A stretch of DNA of 64,000 nucleotides from NCBI RefSeq assembly GCF_027922325.1, contig NZ_BSFL01000002.1:434001-498000 (forward strand). The letters run 5' to 3'. Positions 18,662 to 30,500 of this stretch are shown piece by piece (position 1 is the stretch's first letter; every line of letters starts with the position of its first letter). The stretch is from Methylopila turkensis. Its GTDB lineage: Bacteria > Pseudomonadota > Alphaproteobacteria > Rhizobiales > Methylopilaceae. The position numbers and the translations under genes were made by a program. The notes under the pieces were generated by a model. That model searched no databases. It was not told the DNA's origin and saw only the letters and a program-made list of their open reading frames with translations.

Positions 18662-19411
18662 ATGTCGACTGAAAAGCTTCTCGCCGGCCGCGTCGCGGTC
18701 GTCACCGGCGCCTCCCGCGGCATCGGCAAAGCCGCCGCTCTCGCCCTCGCCGAGGCCGGAGCCCACGTGGTCGCGACCGCGCGGACGCAAGGCGGGCTTG
18801 AAGAGCTCGACGACGCCATCAAGGCCGCCGGCGGCTCCGCCACCCTCGCTCCGTTCGCCATCGACGACTACGACGCCATCGACCGCCTGGGCGCGGCGCT
18901 CTACCAGCGCTTCGGCAAGCTCGACATCCTGGTGGCCAACGCCGGCCAGCTCGGGCCGCTCTCGCCGCTCGGCCATGTGGAGCCGAAGGACTGGGACAAG
19001 ACAATTGCGGTCAACTTAACCGCGAATTGGCGGCTCATCCGCTCGCTCGACCCGCTGCTGCGGCTCTCGGACGCCGGACGCGCCGTGTTCCTGACGTCCG
19101 GCGTCGTGCACAAGGACCGCGCCTACTGGGGCCCCTACGCCGTCACCAAGGCCGGCGTGGAGGCGCTCGCCCGATCCTACGCCGCCGAAACCCGGACCAA
19201 CACGCCGGTGCGGGTGACCCTGGTCAGTCCCGGCCCGCTGCGCACCGCCATGCGCGCCCGCGCCATGCCCGGCGAAGATCCGGCGACCCTGAAGACGCCC
19301 GAAGACCTCGCGCCGAAGATCGTGGCGCTCTGCCGCCCTGAGTGGACCGAGACCGGCAAGCTCTACGACTTCCCGACCGACAGCCTGCAGAGCTTCCACG
19401 CGCCGGCGTGA
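18662..19411 (+). CDS. SDR family NAD(P)-dependent oxidoreductase
   Basis: A 249-residue classical short-chain dehydrogenase: cofactor motif 'TGASRGIGKA' (residues 15-24), 'VANAGQLGPLSP' near 91, catalytic Ser146 and Tyr159/Lys163 in 'PYAVTKAG'. The substrate is unknown. Closely similar SDRs next to purF are common in Rhizobiales, so the linkage seems conserved. It converges on the minus-strand pyruvyl-transferase-like gene with only 7 bases between stops. Confidence 0.88.
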   Translation: MSTEKLLAGRVAVVTGASRGIGKAAALALAEAGAHVVATARTQGGLEELDDAIKAAGGSATLAPFAIDDYDAIDRLGAALYQRFGKLDILVANAGQLGPLSPLGHVEPKDWDKTIAVNLTANWRLIRSLDPLLRLSDAGRAVFLTSGVVHKDRAYWGPYAVTKAGVEALARSYAAETRTNTPVRVTLVSPGPLRTAMRARAMPGEDPATLKTPEDLAPKIVALCRPEWTETGKLYDFPTDSLQSFHAPA

Positions 19412-19418
19412 CGGCGCG

Positions 19419-20648
19419 TCAGCGCAGCAGCAGGTCCGGCAGCGCGCCGATCCGGCGGACGGCGCCGCTCCGCCGCGGCGTGACGGACACGTCCAGCATC
19501 ATGCGCTCGACGCCTGAGAACCAAGGCAGATCGAGTTCGATCGTCTCGGCCGACCACCAGTCCGCCCGGGATGCGCGCCGGACGCCGCGCATGGACAGCG
19601 TCACCGTCATCGGCTCCGGCCCAAGGCCGGGATTGCGCAACGTCAGCGGCCGTCCGTCGTAGAGCGGAGCCTTGAGCGGTGGAGCGACGACGCCGAAGCG
19701 CGCCGCGAGATCGCTCTCAAGCCGATCGGCAGCCCGGACCAGCGCCTCTGGAACCTTGGCCGGGCGCACGGCGTCCCAGTCGATCGCGGCGAGCGACGCG
19801 GGATCGTCGAGAAACGCCGTCGGCAGAAAATCCCGGAAGCCGCTGAACCGCCGCAGCGCGTTCGATATGCCGCGGTCGGGCAGCGCGACCACCGGCGTGC
19901 CGAAGCCGACGCAGGGCAGCGCCACATGCAGCCGGCGGGTGATCACCAGCCGCGCGGTCCGCAGCCGCTCCAGCAGCCGGGCGAGCGCTGCGTAGCGCAT
20001 CAGCGAGTCTTGCTGCGTCATCGGCGGCAGGAAGTTGCTGATCACCTCCGCCCCATCGCGGAGATGGGCCGGCACATGGGCCGCAATCGCCTCATCCGGC
20101 AGGTCGACGATCAGCACGCCGCGCCGCTGGTCCTCCGGGACCGGCGACAGGCCGCGCCCGATGAACAGCGTCAGGCACCCGACCCAATCCGCGGCCACGC
20201 CGGCCGCGCGCAGGAGCTCCGCGCTGTCCAGGTCTCGGGCGCCAACCGGACCGCGCGCCGCAAGCCACGGCTTCCACGCGCTCATCATCAACGCGTCGGA
20301 GCCGAGCGCGAAGCCGAACAGCGCCGGCTCGATCGACGGGTGCGGCGTCCGGTAGTCCTGCCCCTGCTTGAACCAGGAGTTGAAGATGGTCAGGTGGGGG
20401 CCGTCGAGCGCCTCGATCGCCATGCGGTCGCGCGCGATCAGCGCGTCGAGCCGCGGCAGCCGCGCCAGCGCCGCGTAGGACTGGATGTCGTCGCCGATGT
20501 TGTAGGTCGAGAAGCCGAAGGCCGCGGCCCGCAGGCCGGGCCGCTCCGCGCTCGTCCGCGACGGGGCCGCCACGCGCCGGCGCGTCAGCAGGTCGGTCAG
20601 CGGCCGGATCAGCCGCTGCGCCCGCTCCGCCGGCGTGCGCTTCGACAC
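19419..20648 (-). CDS. Polysaccharide pyruvyl transferase family protein
   Basis: The 409-residue protein opens its core with 'GFSTYNIGDDIQSYAALA', the nucleotide-fold N-terminus of WcaK-like pyruvyl transferases, and continues with 'ARLVITRRLHVALPCVGFGTPVVALP', the conserved RLH...G segment. Such enzymes add pyruvate ketals to exopolysaccharide sugars. The C-terminal ~100 residues look like an extra beta-rich domain ('TVTLSMRGVRR', 'SAETIELDLPWFSG'). No exopolysaccharide operon adjoins it; it follows der by 7 bases on the same strand. The exact substrate is uncertain. Confidence 0.75.
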   Translation of the reverse strand: MSKRTPAERAQRLIRPLTDLLTRRRVAAPSRTSAERPGLRAAAFGFSTYNIGDDIQSYAALARLPRLDALIARDRMAIEALDGPHLTIFNSWFKQGQDYRTPHPSIEPALFGFALGSDALMMSAWKPWLAARGPVGARDLDSAELLRAAGVAADWVGCLTLFIGRGLSPVPEDQRRGVLIVDLPDEAIAAHVPAHLRDGAEVISNFLPPMTQQDSLMRYAALARLLERLRTARLVITRRLHVALPCVGFGTPVVALPDRGISNALRRFSGFRDFLPTAFLDDPASLAAIDWDAVRPAKVPEALVRAADRLESDLAARFGVVAPPLKAPLYDGRPLTLRNPGLGPEPMTVTLSMRGVRRASRADWWSAETIELDLPWFSGVERMMLDVSVTPRRSGAVRRIGALPDLLLR

Positions 20649-20655
20649 GGCGCCT

Positions 20656-22023
20656 TCAGCCCTTGTCGTAAGGGTTGTCCGGCGTGCGGAAGGTCAGCCG
20701 GATCGGCGCGCCGGGCAGGTCGAAGGTCTCGCGAAGCCCGTTGACGAGGTAGCGGACGTACGAGTCCGGCAGCTCCTCGGTGCGGGTTCCGAAGATGACG
20801 AAGAACGGCGGCCGGGCCTTCGGCTGGGTGGCGTAGCGCAGCTTGATGCGCTTGCCCGCGACCGCGGGCGGCGGGTGCCGCTCGAGCACGCCCTCGAGCC
20901 AGCGGTTCAGCGCGGCGGTGGAGACGCGGCGGTTCCAGACCTCATGCGCGGCCGCCACCGCCTGCATCAGCCGGTCGACGCCCTCGCCGGTCTGGCCGGA
21001 CAGCGCGACGAGCTGCGCGCCCTTCACCTGCGGCAGCAGGCGATCGAGCGCCTCGCGATGGTCCTTCTGCGCCTGGCCGCGGTTCTCGACCAGATCCCAC
21101 TTGTTGAGGGCGATCACCAGCGCCCTGCCCTCGCGCGCGACGAGGTCGGCGATCGACAGGTCCTGCTTCTCGAACGGCATCGTCGCGTCGAGCAGCACGA
21201 CCACGACCTCGGCGAACTTGATCGAGCGGATGGCGTCGGCGACGGACAGCTTTTCAAGCTTGTCGATCACCCGCGCCTTGCGCCGGAGCCCCGCGGTGTC
21301 GACGAGCCGCACGCGGCGGTCGTTCCACTCCCAGTCGATCGAGACCGAATCGCGGGTGATGCCCGCCTCCGGCCCGGTCAGCATGCGCTCCGATCCGACA
21401 AGCCGGTTGACGAGCGTCGACTTGCCCGCGTTCGGACGGCCGACGATCGCGATGCGCAGCGGCGCGTCCTCGCCCGGCTCGTCCTCGTCTTCGTCGGAGG
21501 GCTCCGGAAAGAACGGCCGCAGGGCGTCGTAGAGCTCGCCAAGGCCCTCGCCATGCTCGGCGGAGACCGGCAGCGGATCGCCGAGCCCGAGGGAATAGGC
21601 CTCGTAGGAACCGGCGACGCCGGCGCGGCTCTCGGCCTTGTTGGCGAGCAGGATCACCGGGCGATGGGCGCGCCGGACAAGATCGGCGAAGCGGATGTCG
21701 TCCGCGGTCACGCCGGCGCGGGCGTCGGTCATGAACAGCACGATGTCCGCCTCCTCGATCGCGGCCTCGGTCTGCTGGCGCATGCGCGCCTCCAGCGAAC
21801 CTTCGGCCGCGCTTTCGAGCCCGGCGGTGTCGACGATGCGGAAGGTGAGATCGCCGAGACGGCCTTCGCCCTCGCGACGGTCGCGGGTCACGCCCGGGCG
21901 ATCGTCGACGAGCGCGAGGCGCTTGCCGACCAGCCGGTTGAACAGCGTGGATTTGCCCACGTTTGGCCGGCCGACGATGGCGACAAGCGGCAGCGGGTAA
22001 GCGGGCGGCGTTTGTTCGGTCAC
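20656..22023 (-). CDS. der: Ribosome biogenesis GTPase Der (EngA)
   Basis: Der is an essential double-GTPase for 50S assembly. The open frame extends to 22212, but the conserved start is the GTG at 22023 preceded by GGGAGG, giving 455 residues. Two G domains are visible: the first with '[11 protein letters not shown]' near residue 15 and the second with '[11 protein letters not shown]' near the middle, each with switch and NKxD-type motifs ('LLANKAES', 'LNKWDLVE'), then the KH-like C-terminal domain. It sits downstream of the lipoprotein stub at 22082, where bamB-der pairing is usual. Confidence 0.97.
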   Translation of the reverse strand: MTEQTPPAYPLPLVAIVGRPNVGKSTLFNRLVGKRLALVDDRPGVTRDRREGEGRLGDLTFRIVDTAGLESAAEGSLEARMRQQTEAAIEEADIVLFMTDARAGVTADDIRFADLVRRAHRPVILLANKAESRAGVAGSYEAYSLGLGDPLPVSAEHGEGLGELYDALRPFFPEPSDEDEDEPGEDAPLRIAIVGRPNAGKSTLVNRLVGSERMLTGPEAGITRDSVSIDWEWNDRRVRLVDTAGLRRKARVIDKLEKLSVADAIRSIKFAEVVVVLLDATMPFEKQDLSIADLVAREGRALVIALNKWDLVENRGQAQKDHREALDRLLPQVKGAQLVALSGQTGEGVDRLMQAVAAAHEVWNRRVSTAALNRWLEGVLERHPPPAVAGKRIKLRYATQPKARPPFFVIFGTRTEELPDSYVRYLVNGLRETFDLPGAPIRLTFRTPDNPYDKG

Positions 22024-22081
22024 GTGTCGACGCCCTCCCGGCGCCCGTTCCGCGGGCGGCCGGGGATCGGCCGTCAGGCGG

Positions 22082-22273
22082 TTACGACAGAGGCTGCGGC
22101 ACCGTGGCCGGAGGTTGCGGCGCGACCGGCGGCACCGGCCGGCGCTCGCCCGGCAAGGCCGTTTCCTTCTCGCCGAACGGATTGAGGTTTGAGATCGACT
22201 CGCAGCCGCCAAGCGCGCCCGCGAGCGACGCCACCACGGCGAGACGGAGAAGCAGTCTGGAGCGCTCGGTCAC
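22082..22273 (-). CDS. Small lipoprotein, probable truncated remnant of BamB
   Basis: A 63-residue product from the GTG at 22273 (GGGGAAA upstream). It has a lipoprotein signal ending in lipobox L-G-G-C with Cys24, then '[14 protein letters not shown]' and '[11 protein letters not shown]', then a Pro-rich end. In Alphaproteobacteria the slot between a TPR membrane protein and der normally carries bamB, an outer-membrane-assembly beta-propeller lipoprotein whose mature start often reads like 'NPF..KE..LPGER'. Only that N-terminal piece remains here; there is no propeller before der (58-base gap). It may be a decayed gene, or a short lipoprotein kept for another use. Confidence 0.7.
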   Translation of the reverse strand: MTERSRLLLRLAVVASLAGALGGCESISNLNPFGEKETALPGERRPVPPVAPQPPATVPQPLS

Positions 22274-22322
22274 GTAATCGTTTCCCCGGTTTGAACCTAC
22301 CCACACGCGTATGCGCGCGAAC

Positions 22323-22985
22323 CTACTTAGCGGGCGCGGCCGCCGCAGCCGGCATCACCGACAGCATCAGGTCGGCGCGCTGCCGCGCGCCCTGGCCGGT
22401 TTCCGGATCGGAGACGAGCGCCTCGAACTGGCGGCGGGCGTCCACGAGATCGCCGGCCTTGTAGGCGGCGAGGCCCAGAACCTCCCGCGCGGCCTGCCGC
22501 CACGGGCCGTTGTCGACGGCGAGAGCCTCGACCAGCTTCCGGACCTCGTCGCGCGAGGCGTGATCCACCGCCACATAGCCGGCGCGGACCCTAGCCGCAT
22601 CCCGCAGCAGTGCGTCGGCCGCCGAATCGTTCGCCACCGCCTCGTAAAGCTTCAGCGCCGCAGCGGGGTCGGACTTCACGACCTCGGCGGCTTCGCGCAG
22701 CCGCGCCAGCGCCTGATAGCCCGCCGGCGCGTTCGCGGCGAGCTCGGCGAAGGCTGCCTTGGCTTCGTCAGCCTTTCCTTCCTCGGCCAGCCGAGCGGCG
22801 GCCTGATACCGATCGCCCGCGGCCTCCGCCTGCCGCGCCTGCCAATACTCATAGCCCCGCCATCCGCCGGCGGCGGCCACCAGCAGCACCGCCACCGCGA
22901 CGATCAGCCAGCCGTACCGCGTCCAGAGCCTCTGCAGCCGCTCGCGACGCAGGTCCTCCTGCACTTCATGGAAGATGTCGGTCAT
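22323..22985 (-). CDS. Single-span TPR-like protein (YfgM/Ancillary SecYEG translocon family)
   Basis: The 220-residue protein starts with a short cytoplasmic segment 'TDIFHEVQEDLRRERLQ', one membrane helix ('YGWLIVAVAVLLVAAAGG', about residues 24-41), then helical repeats resembling TPRs ('YQAAARLAEEGKADEAKAAF', 'AGYVAVDHASRDEVRKLVEA'). This is the DUF2133/YfgM-type architecture that assists periplasmic chaperones near SecYEG in E. coli. It lies 49 bases upstream of the lipoprotein stub and with der forms the usual yfgM-(bamB)-der unit. Confidence 0.85.
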   Translation of the reverse strand: MTDIFHEVQEDLRRERLQRLWTRYGWLIVAVAVLLVAAAGGWRGYEYWQARQAEAAGDRYQAAARLAEEGKADEAKAAFAELAANAPAGYQALARLREAAEVVKSDPAAALKLYEAVANDSAADALLRDAARVRAGYVAVDHASRDEVRKLVEALAVDNGPWRQAAREVLGLAAYKAGDLVDARRQFEALVSDPETGQGARQRADLMLSVMPAAAAAPAK

Positions 22986-23108
22986 CGGCTCTTATGCGCA
23001 TCCAGTCGTCATGCGGGGACTTTGCGAGCCGGGATCACGCGGCGCGCAAGCGGCGCGCACCATAGCGACGGGGCGGCGGCGCCGCAAACCCTTTGCGTCA
23101 CGCGGGTC

Positions 23109-23681
23109 CTAGAACGTGAAGGCGGGAACGCCGATCAGGATCGGGTGCAGGAACACGCCGAACAGCGCATAGACGACCGCCCCCAACGCCACCGCGACCA
23201 CGTCGTTGCGCCCGTCCGCCGGGCCGCGCGCCAACTCGCCATGGGCCCGCGACTCGCGCTTGATCAGAATGCGGGCGACGACGCCATAAGCGAGGAAGCC
23301 GCCGAACAGCAGGACGCTCGCGAGATCACCGTTGGCGACAAGATGGCCGGCGGCCCACAGCTTCAGCGCCGCGAGCATGGGATGCTTCGTTTTCGCGCGG
23401 ATGTGACCGGGCAGGTAGGCCGCGACCAACAGAATGAAGGCCGGCAGCATCAGCGTGATGGGGATGTGCCGCGTCCAGGCCGGGGGCGTCCAGAGCGGAA
23501 CGAAAGGCGCGGTCGCGTAGCCATAGACAACGAGCGCGAGCCCGGCCGCCGACACCAGCGAGTAGAGCCCCTTGTAACCGCTCTCCCCCAGCCGCGCGAT
23601 GAGTTCGGCCCGGCGCCCGCGCGCGCGGGTGAAAATGTGCCCGCCGAGGAAAAGCGCGAGCCCGAGCAGCAGGAAAATCAT
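23109..23681 (-). CDS. NnrU family membrane protein
   Basis: A 190-residue protein with about five membrane helices, starting 'MIFLLLGLALFLGGHIF'. The conserved 'HPMLAALKLWAAGHLVANGD' and 'ASVLLFGGFLAYGV' segments identify NnrU, a family first named near denitrification genes and related in fold to isoprenoid methyltransferase-like membrane proteins. There are no denitrification genes here, so a role in nitric-oxide metabolism cannot be inferred from context. Confidence 0.88.
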   Translation of the reverse strand: MIFLLLGLALFLGGHIFTRARGRRAELIARLGESGYKGLYSLVSAAGLALVVYGYATAPFVPLWTPPAWTRHIPITLMLPAFILLVAAYLPGHIRAKTKHPMLAALKLWAAGHLVANGDLASVLLFGGFLAYGVVARILIKRESRAHGELARGPADGRNDVVAVALGAVVYALFGVFLHPILIGVPAFTF

Positions 23682-23772
23682 GGCGCCCCTACCCCAGTTT
23701 GGAGAGGCTCCAGACTATCGGCGCCGGCCACGCGACACCAGACCGACGGCGAATGAAACCGGCGTCCCTGTT

Positions 23773-24129
23773 TCAGGCGGCGCGCTTCGGCGCAGGCAGC
23801 GCGGCGACGGCGTTGCGCGCCGCCGCGGCGTCGCGGCGAGCGCGCTCGGTTTCGGTCTCGAGCCGCGCGACCTCGGCGCGCTTGGACCGCGCCTCCTTGC
23901 GCCACTTGCCCTGGCGCGCCCAGGCGGCGACCCCGCCAACCAGCACGCCGATCATGACGGCCAGGAGGATCACGGCGAACAGCGGCAGATTGACGGCCAG
24001 CGCCGGCGCCTCCGGTGAGAATGGGTCGAATCCGATCTGCACGGACTGCCGATTCGCCACGGCGAACAGCACGAGGAACAGCGCGAGTGGCACGCCGACG
24101 AGGCCGGCCAGGAGACGACGCAGTGTCAT
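23773..24129 (-). CDS. LapA-domain membrane protein
   Basis: A 118-residue protein with two hydrophobic helices (residues 8-25 and 47-68, '[19 protein letters not shown]') around a short loop '[14 protein letters not shown]', which is the lipopolysaccharide-assembly-protein-A (DUF1049) signature, and a C-terminal Arg/Glu/Ala coiled coil. Its start overlaps the ihfB stop by 4 bases (ATGA). The ihfB-lapA pair is widely conserved in Proteobacteria. Confidence 0.88.
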   Translation of the reverse strand: MTLRRLLAGLVGVPLALFLVLFAVANRQSVQIGFDPFSPEAPALAVNLPLFAVILLAVMIGVLVGGVAAWARQGKWRKEARSKRAEVARLETETERARRDAAAARNAVAALPAPKRAA

Positions 24130-24437
24130 GCCGAGGCTTCCGCCGCCGCTGCAGGATCGTCCTTGTTGAGGCGCACGCGCATCTCCTTTCCCGTCTTGAA
24201 GAACGGAACCACCTTGCCGTCGACGGAAACGTGCTCTCCGGTGCGGGGGTTCCGGCCGACGCGCGCCGGTCTCGCCTTCACCGAGAAGGCCCCGAAGCCG
24301 CGCAGTTCGACCCGGTCGCCACGCGCGAGCGCGTCGACGATCTCGTCGAGAATCGCGTTGACGATGTTCTCGACATCGCGCTGGTAGAGGTGCGGATTAA
24401 CGCTCGCGATCCTCGCCACCAATTCGGACTTGATCAT
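24126..24437 (-). CDS. ihfB: Integration host factor beta subunit
   Basis: IHF bends DNA as a heterodimer with IhfA. The true start is the ATG at 24437 ('[18 protein letters not shown]'), giving 103 residues. The DNA-contacting arm '[12 protein letters not shown]' with the intercalating Pro, and '[13 protein letters not shown]', are intact. It lies between sppA and lapA on the minus strand, a standard order (rpsA-sppA-ihfB-lapA). Confidence 0.95.
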   Translation of the reverse strand: MIKSELVARIASVNPHLYQRDVENIVNAILDEIVDALARGDRVELRGFGAFSVKARPARVGRNPRTGEHVSVDGKVVPFFKTGKEMRVRLNKDDPAAAAEASA

Positions 24438-24499
24438 TGAGCCCTCCCGCGCCGCCTTCCAGGACGACGCATTACCCCTAAGTATCGGCAAAATAAGAA

Positions 24500-25465
24500 T
24501 TATTGCTGGGCAGGTTGCCAGATGGCGAGCAGACCGTCAAGGACGGCCCCCTCGCCTGCATAAGCGGTCCGGATCGCGCTGGCGACGCTCGGAAGCCCAA
24601 GCGCCTCCGCAACCCACGCCGCCGAGGCCGTTGCGAGGCCGAGCCGCTCCAGACCGTCCGTTCTCGGCTTCCATTCGCGGACCGGCAGATCGGGATCGAC
24701 GCCCCGGGTTTTGAGCCAGTCAATCGCCTCCGCCTCGCCGCCGAGTTCGTCGACAAGCTTGAGTTCGATCGCCTGGCGGCCGGTGAAGACGCGCCCGTCG
24801 ACGACCGTCGCGAGCGCCACGCCGTCGAGCTTGCGTCGATCGGCCACGATCGCCTTGAACCAGTCGTAGCTGTCGAGGATCAGGGCTTCGAGCGCCTTGC
24901 GCGCCTCCGGGCTCGTGGGCTCGACGCCGCTCGGCGCCGCCTTCAGAGGGCTCGACTTCACCGACTCCACCTGGACCCCGAGCTTTTCCAGCAGGCCGGT
25001 GAAGTTCGGATACTGCGCCAGCACGCCGATCGAGCCGGTGATGGACGTCTGGCGCGCGACGATGCGGTCGGCGGCGAGAGCCGCGATGTAGCCGCCCGAC
25101 GCCGCCATGGTCTCGACGACCGCGACCACCGGGCGCTTCTCGGCGATCTTGCGGACCGCGTCGTAGATGTCCTCGGACGCCGTCACGCCACCGCCCGGGC
25201 TGTTGATCATCAGCAGCACGCCGCGGGCCTCGCTCTTCTCGAGGTCCTTCAGAAGCTTGTCGCGCTTGTCGTCGCCCATGATCACGCCCGAGAGCTCGAC
25301 CTTGGCGATATGCGGCTCGCGGGGCCCCGGCTTGCCGTCGCCGCCGCGTCCGAGCGCGAAAGCCACGATCGCGACGCCGAGGATCGCGACGGCGCCCACG
25401 CGCCAGAACGCCAGTCTGCGCCGAAGCGAGCGACGCTCGAGAATTGCTTCGGTGTCGAGTGCCAT
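24500..25465 (-). CDS. sppA: Signal peptide peptidase SppA (short S49 type)
   Basis: The 321-residue protein has an N-terminal anchor helix (about residues 21-40), then a single S49 protease domain. The nucleophile Ser123 lies in '[17 protein letters not shown]' (quoted part conserved) and the general-base Lys is probably Lys175 in '[12 protein letters not shown]'. SppA digests cleaved signal peptides in the membrane. Only one protease domain is present, as in Bacillus and most Alphaproteobacteria. It follows rpsA with a strong terminator between them, so it probably has its own promoter. Confidence 0.94.
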   Translation of the reverse strand: MALDTEAILERRSLRRRLAFWRVGAVAILGVAIVAFALGRGGDGKPGPREPHIAKVELSGVIMGDDKRDKLLKDLEKSEARGVLLMINSPGGGVTASEDIYDAVRKIAEKRPVVAVVETMAASGGYIAALAADRIVARQTSITGSIGVLAQYPNFTGLLEKLGVQVESVKSSPLKAAPSGVEPTSPEARKALEALILDSYDWFKAIVADRRKLDGVALATVVDGRVFTGRQAIELKLVDELGGEAEAIDWLKTRGVDPDLPVREWKPRTDGLERLGLATASAAWVAEALGLPSVASAIRTAYAGEGAVLDGLLAIWQPAQQ

Positions 25466-25540
25466 CGGCGTCGGTCCGTCTTCAGAGCGTCGTGTCGGCG
25501 GCCACCGGCGCGCGGTGGGCCGACAGGCCTAACACGACGA

Positions 25541-25569
25541 AAGCCCGCGCGGAACTCCCGCGCGGGCTT
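25541..25569 (-). terminator. Rho-independent terminator after rpsA
   Basis: AAGCCCGCGCGG (25541-25552) and CCGCGCGGGCTT (25558-25569) form a perfect 12-bp stem around a 5-base loop. On the minus strand it lies 62 bases past the rpsA stop and is followed by a short T run (TTTCG). Confidence 0.85.
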
Positions 25570-25630
25570 CGGATCAAGCGTGGGCGCTTTCTCTTCGCGG
25601 ACGAGCCGCGAAGAGAAGACGCGGGGCTTA

Positions 25631-27340
25631 TCAGTCGTCGCTCTCGGCGTCGCGCCGCTTGAGCGCGGCCCCGAGGATGTCGCCGAGCGAGGCGCCGCTG
25701 TCGGACGAGCCGTACTGCGCGACGGCCTCCTTCTCTTCGGCGATCTCGAGCGCCTTGATCGACACGGAGACCTTGTGGGCCTTCTTGTCGAACTGCGTGA
25801 TGCGGGCGTCGAACTTCTCGCCGACGGCGAAACGCTCCGGACGCTGGTCGGCGCGGTCGCGGGCGAGATCGGCGCGGCGGATGAAGGCCGTGAGGTCGGT
25901 GTCCTGGATCTTGACCTCCAGGCCGCCTTCCTTGACCTCGATCACCTCGCAGGTGACGACCGAGTTCTTGCGGATCTCGCCCGAGTCCACGAACGGATCG
26001 CCGCCGAGCTGCTTCACGCCGAGCGAGATGCGCTCCTTCTCGACGTCGACGTCGAGAACCTGGGCGCGCACGATGTCGCCCTTCTTGAACTCGTCGATGA
26101 CCTGCTCGCCCGGACGGTTCCAGTCGAGATCCGACAGGTGGACCATGCCGTCGACGTCGCCGTCGAGACCGAGGAACAGACCGAACTCGGTTTTGTTCTT
26201 GACCTCGCCCTCGACCTCGGAGCCGACCGGATACTTCTCGACGAAAGCTTCCCACGGGTTCTGCATGGTCTGCTTCAGGCCGAGCGAGATGCGGCGCTTC
26301 ACCGGATCAACCTCGAGCACCATCACCTCGACCTCCTGAGAGGTGGCGACGATCTTGCCCGGGTGGACGTTCTTCTTGGTCCACGACATCTCGGAGACGT
26401 GGATCAGGCCCTCGATGCCCGGCTCCAGCTCCACGAAGGCGCCGTAGTCGGTGATGTTGGTCACGCGGCCGGTGAACTTCACGCCCGCCGGGTACTTGGC
26501 CTCGATGCCCTGCCACGGATCGGCCAGCAGCTGCTTCATGCCGAGCGAGATGCGGTGGGTCTCGTGGTTGATCTTGATGATCTTCACCTTCACCTGCTGC
26601 CCGATCTGGAGCAGCTCGGTCGGGTGATTGACGCGGCGCCACGCGATGTCGGTGACGTGCAGCAGGCCGTCGATGCCGCCAAGGTCCACGAACGCGCCGT
26701 AGTCGGTGATGTTCTTGACGACGCCCTCGATGACCTGGCCCTCTTCGAGGTTCTGGACCAGCTCCTGGCGCATTTCGGCGCGGGACTCTTCAAGCACGGT
26801 GCGGCGCGACACGACGATGTTGCCGCGGCGGCGATCCATCTTGAGGATCTGGAACGGCTGCGGCGTGCCCATGAGCGGGCCGACGTCGCGCACCGGGCGG
26901 ATGTCGACCTGGCTGCGCGGCAGGAAGGCGGTCGCCCCCTCGAGGTCGACCGTGAAGCCGCCCTTGACCTGGTTGAAGATGACGCCTTCGACCTTCTGGT
27001 TGTCGTTGAAGGCCTGCTCGAGCTTGACCCAGCTCTCCTCGCGGCGCGCCTTGTCGCGCGACAGCACGGCTTCGCCGAGCGCGTTCTCGACGCGCTCCAG
27101 ATAGACCTCGACGACGTCGCCGACCTTGAGCGGGTTCTCGCGGCCGTGGCCGGTGAACTCCTTGACCGCGACGCGGCCCTCGGTCTTCAGGCCGACGTCG
27201 ATGACGGCCATGTCCTTTTCGATCGCGGTGATCGTGCCCTTGATCACCGAACCTTCGGCGATGTCGGCGGTCGCAAACGATTCTTCGAGCAGCGCGGCGA
27301 AATCTTCGCGCGAGGGTGCGGCTGCGGCAGTGGCGTTCAT
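25631..27340 (-). CDS. rpsA: 30S ribosomal protein S1
   Basis: S1 helps load mRNAs onto the 30S subunit. The 569-residue protein has six S1 (OB-fold) repeats, visible as recurring 'ITDYGAFVDLGGIDGLLHV', 'ITDYGAFVELEPGIEGLIHV' and 'KTEFGLFLGLDGDVDGMVHL' segments. The C-terminus is acidic and short. The start ATG at 27340 follows AGGAGAC. It lies downstream of cmk on the minus strand, as in most Proteobacteria, with a 262-base gap that probably carries its promoter and leader. Confidence 0.97.
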   Translation of the reverse strand: MNATAAAAPSREDFAALLEESFATADIAEGSVIKGTITAIEKDMAVIDVGLKTEGRVAVKEFTGHGRENPLKVGDVVEVYLERVENALGEAVLSRDKARREESWVKLEQAFNDNQKVEGVIFNQVKGGFTVDLEGATAFLPRSQVDIRPVRDVGPLMGTPQPFQILKMDRRRGNIVVSRRTVLEESRAEMRQELVQNLEEGQVIEGVVKNITDYGAFVDLGGIDGLLHVTDIAWRRVNHPTELLQIGQQVKVKIIKINHETHRISLGMKQLLADPWQGIEAKYPAGVKFTGRVTNITDYGAFVELEPGIEGLIHVSEMSWTKKNVHPGKIVATSQEVEVMVLEVDPVKRRISLGLKQTMQNPWEAFVEKYPVGSEVEGEVKNKTEFGLFLGLDGDVDGMVHLSDLDWNRPGEQVIDEFKKGDIVRAQVLDVDVEKERISLGVKQLGGDPFVDSGEIRKNSVVTCEVIEVKEGGLEVKIQDTDLTAFIRRADLARDRADQRPERFAVGEKFDARITQFDKKAHKVSVSIKALEIAEEKEAVAQYGSSDSGASLGDILGAALKRRDAESDD

Positions 27341-27343
27341 GAA

Positions 27344-27364
27344 GTCTCCTGCCCGTCTTCGGGC
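27344..27364 (-). promoter_or_regulatory. Hairpin abutting the rpsA Shine-Dalgarno
   Basis: On the minus strand GCCCG-AAGA-CGGGC (27351-27364) ends immediately before AGGAGAC (27344-27350). S1 autoregulates its translation through structured leader RNA in E. coli; this small hairpin is a candidate for part of such a leader, but the similarity is only positional. Confidence 0.35.
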
Positions 27365-27602
27365 CTAAGGCGCCGGCTTTGGTGTTGACGATCGGCTTCC
27401 GGGCCGCCGCTGTCCGGTTGCGCGCCTCTCCGGAAAGAGAGACGGGCCGGCGCCGGGACGGATGCGGCCGGGGAGCCCCTCCGTAAACGCGCCTTGCGCG
27501 ACGGCCGCTCGTGGACGAGGGCCGCTCCAACGCCGTGACGCCTTAACGGATCGCGGCTCGTTAGCAGATCGGCCGTCTCGGCGCAACGAGGGAGCGCGGA
27601 TG

Positions 27603-29719
<2,117 letters not shown>

Positions 29720-29751
29720 TCAATCCACCGCCTCGTTTCGCGACAGATGGG

Positions 29752-30171
29752 ATGAACGCCTTGGGGAAGCCTGAACTCGGCGTCAAGCGCGTGTGCCCGG
29801 AGACAGGGCGCAAGTTCTACGACCTGAACAAAGATCCGATCGTTTCGCCGTACACCGGCGTGGCCTATCCCGCGTCGGCGTTCGAGCCCGTCGTGAAGGT
29901 TTCGCGCGTCGCCGCGGAGAAGGCCGTCCCGCGTCCGAAGAAGGACGAGGAAGACGAGGCCGTCGACGACGCCGACACCATCTCGCTGGAGGACGCCGAC
30001 GACGAGGCGACCGGCGGGGCGAAGGCGTCCGGCGACGACGACGGCGACGATGTGGACGTTGACGTCGATTCGGACGACGACGCCGACCCCGAACCGTTCC
30101 TCGAGGACGACGAGGACCCGAACGACGTGACGGAAATCATCGGCGATCGGGAGAAAGACGAGGAGGCTTGA
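29752..30171 (+). CDS. TIGR02300 family protein
   Basis: The conserved start is the ATG at 29752, giving 139 residues. The N-terminal ~45 residues hold the family signature ('LGVKRVCPETGRKFYDLNKD', then 'PIVSPYTGVAYP'). The rest is strongly acidic (runs of Asp/Glu) and probably disordered, ending 'DREKDEEA'. TIGR02300 proteins are restricted to Alphaproteobacteria, usually encoded opposite aroA, and have no known function. The context here is the standard one. Confidence 0.9.
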   Translation: MNALGKPELGVKRVCPETGRKFYDLNKDPIVSPYTGVAYPASAFEPVVKVSRVAAEKAVPRPKKDEEDEAVDDADTISLEDADDEATGGAKASGDDDGDDVDVDVDSDDDADPEPFLEDDEDPNDVTEIIGDREKDEEA

Positions 30172-30204
30172 ACGCCGCCCCGAAACGTGATTTGAGATGC
30201 GCCG

Positions 30205-30220
30205 CCCCGGTTCGCCGGGG
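30205..30220 (+). terminator. UUCG tetraloop hairpin after the TIGR02300 gene
   Basis: CCCCGG (30205-30210), TTCG (30211-30214), CCGGGG (30215-30220) form a very stable UUCG-capped hairpin 34 bases past the stop. There is no U tract, so it may be a 3' stabiliser or weak terminator. Confidence 0.45.
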
Positions 30221-30344
30221 TCGCGACCTTCCCCGGATCGCCGAGATTTGGGGACGAGACGCCTTCACTGCGAAGGCGTGACTGTCCGGTCTCCCCGGCG
30301 CGACTGTTCCCAACAGCGCCGGACCAAGGAGACCGTCCCCCGGT

Positions 30345-30420
<76 letters not shown>

Positions 30421-30500
30421 ATCACTCCCTGCGAACCTGGGAGCGTTCAGACTGGACGATCGGTCCGGTCTGCCACGCGACTTAGCGGGCGGGCGGCTCG

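Noticed and set aside
24503..27388. 961-codon plus-strand open frame
   Set aside because: It lies exactly opposite sppA and rpsA, whose proteins are unmistakable. Long antisense frames are expected in high-GC DNA with strong third-position bias.
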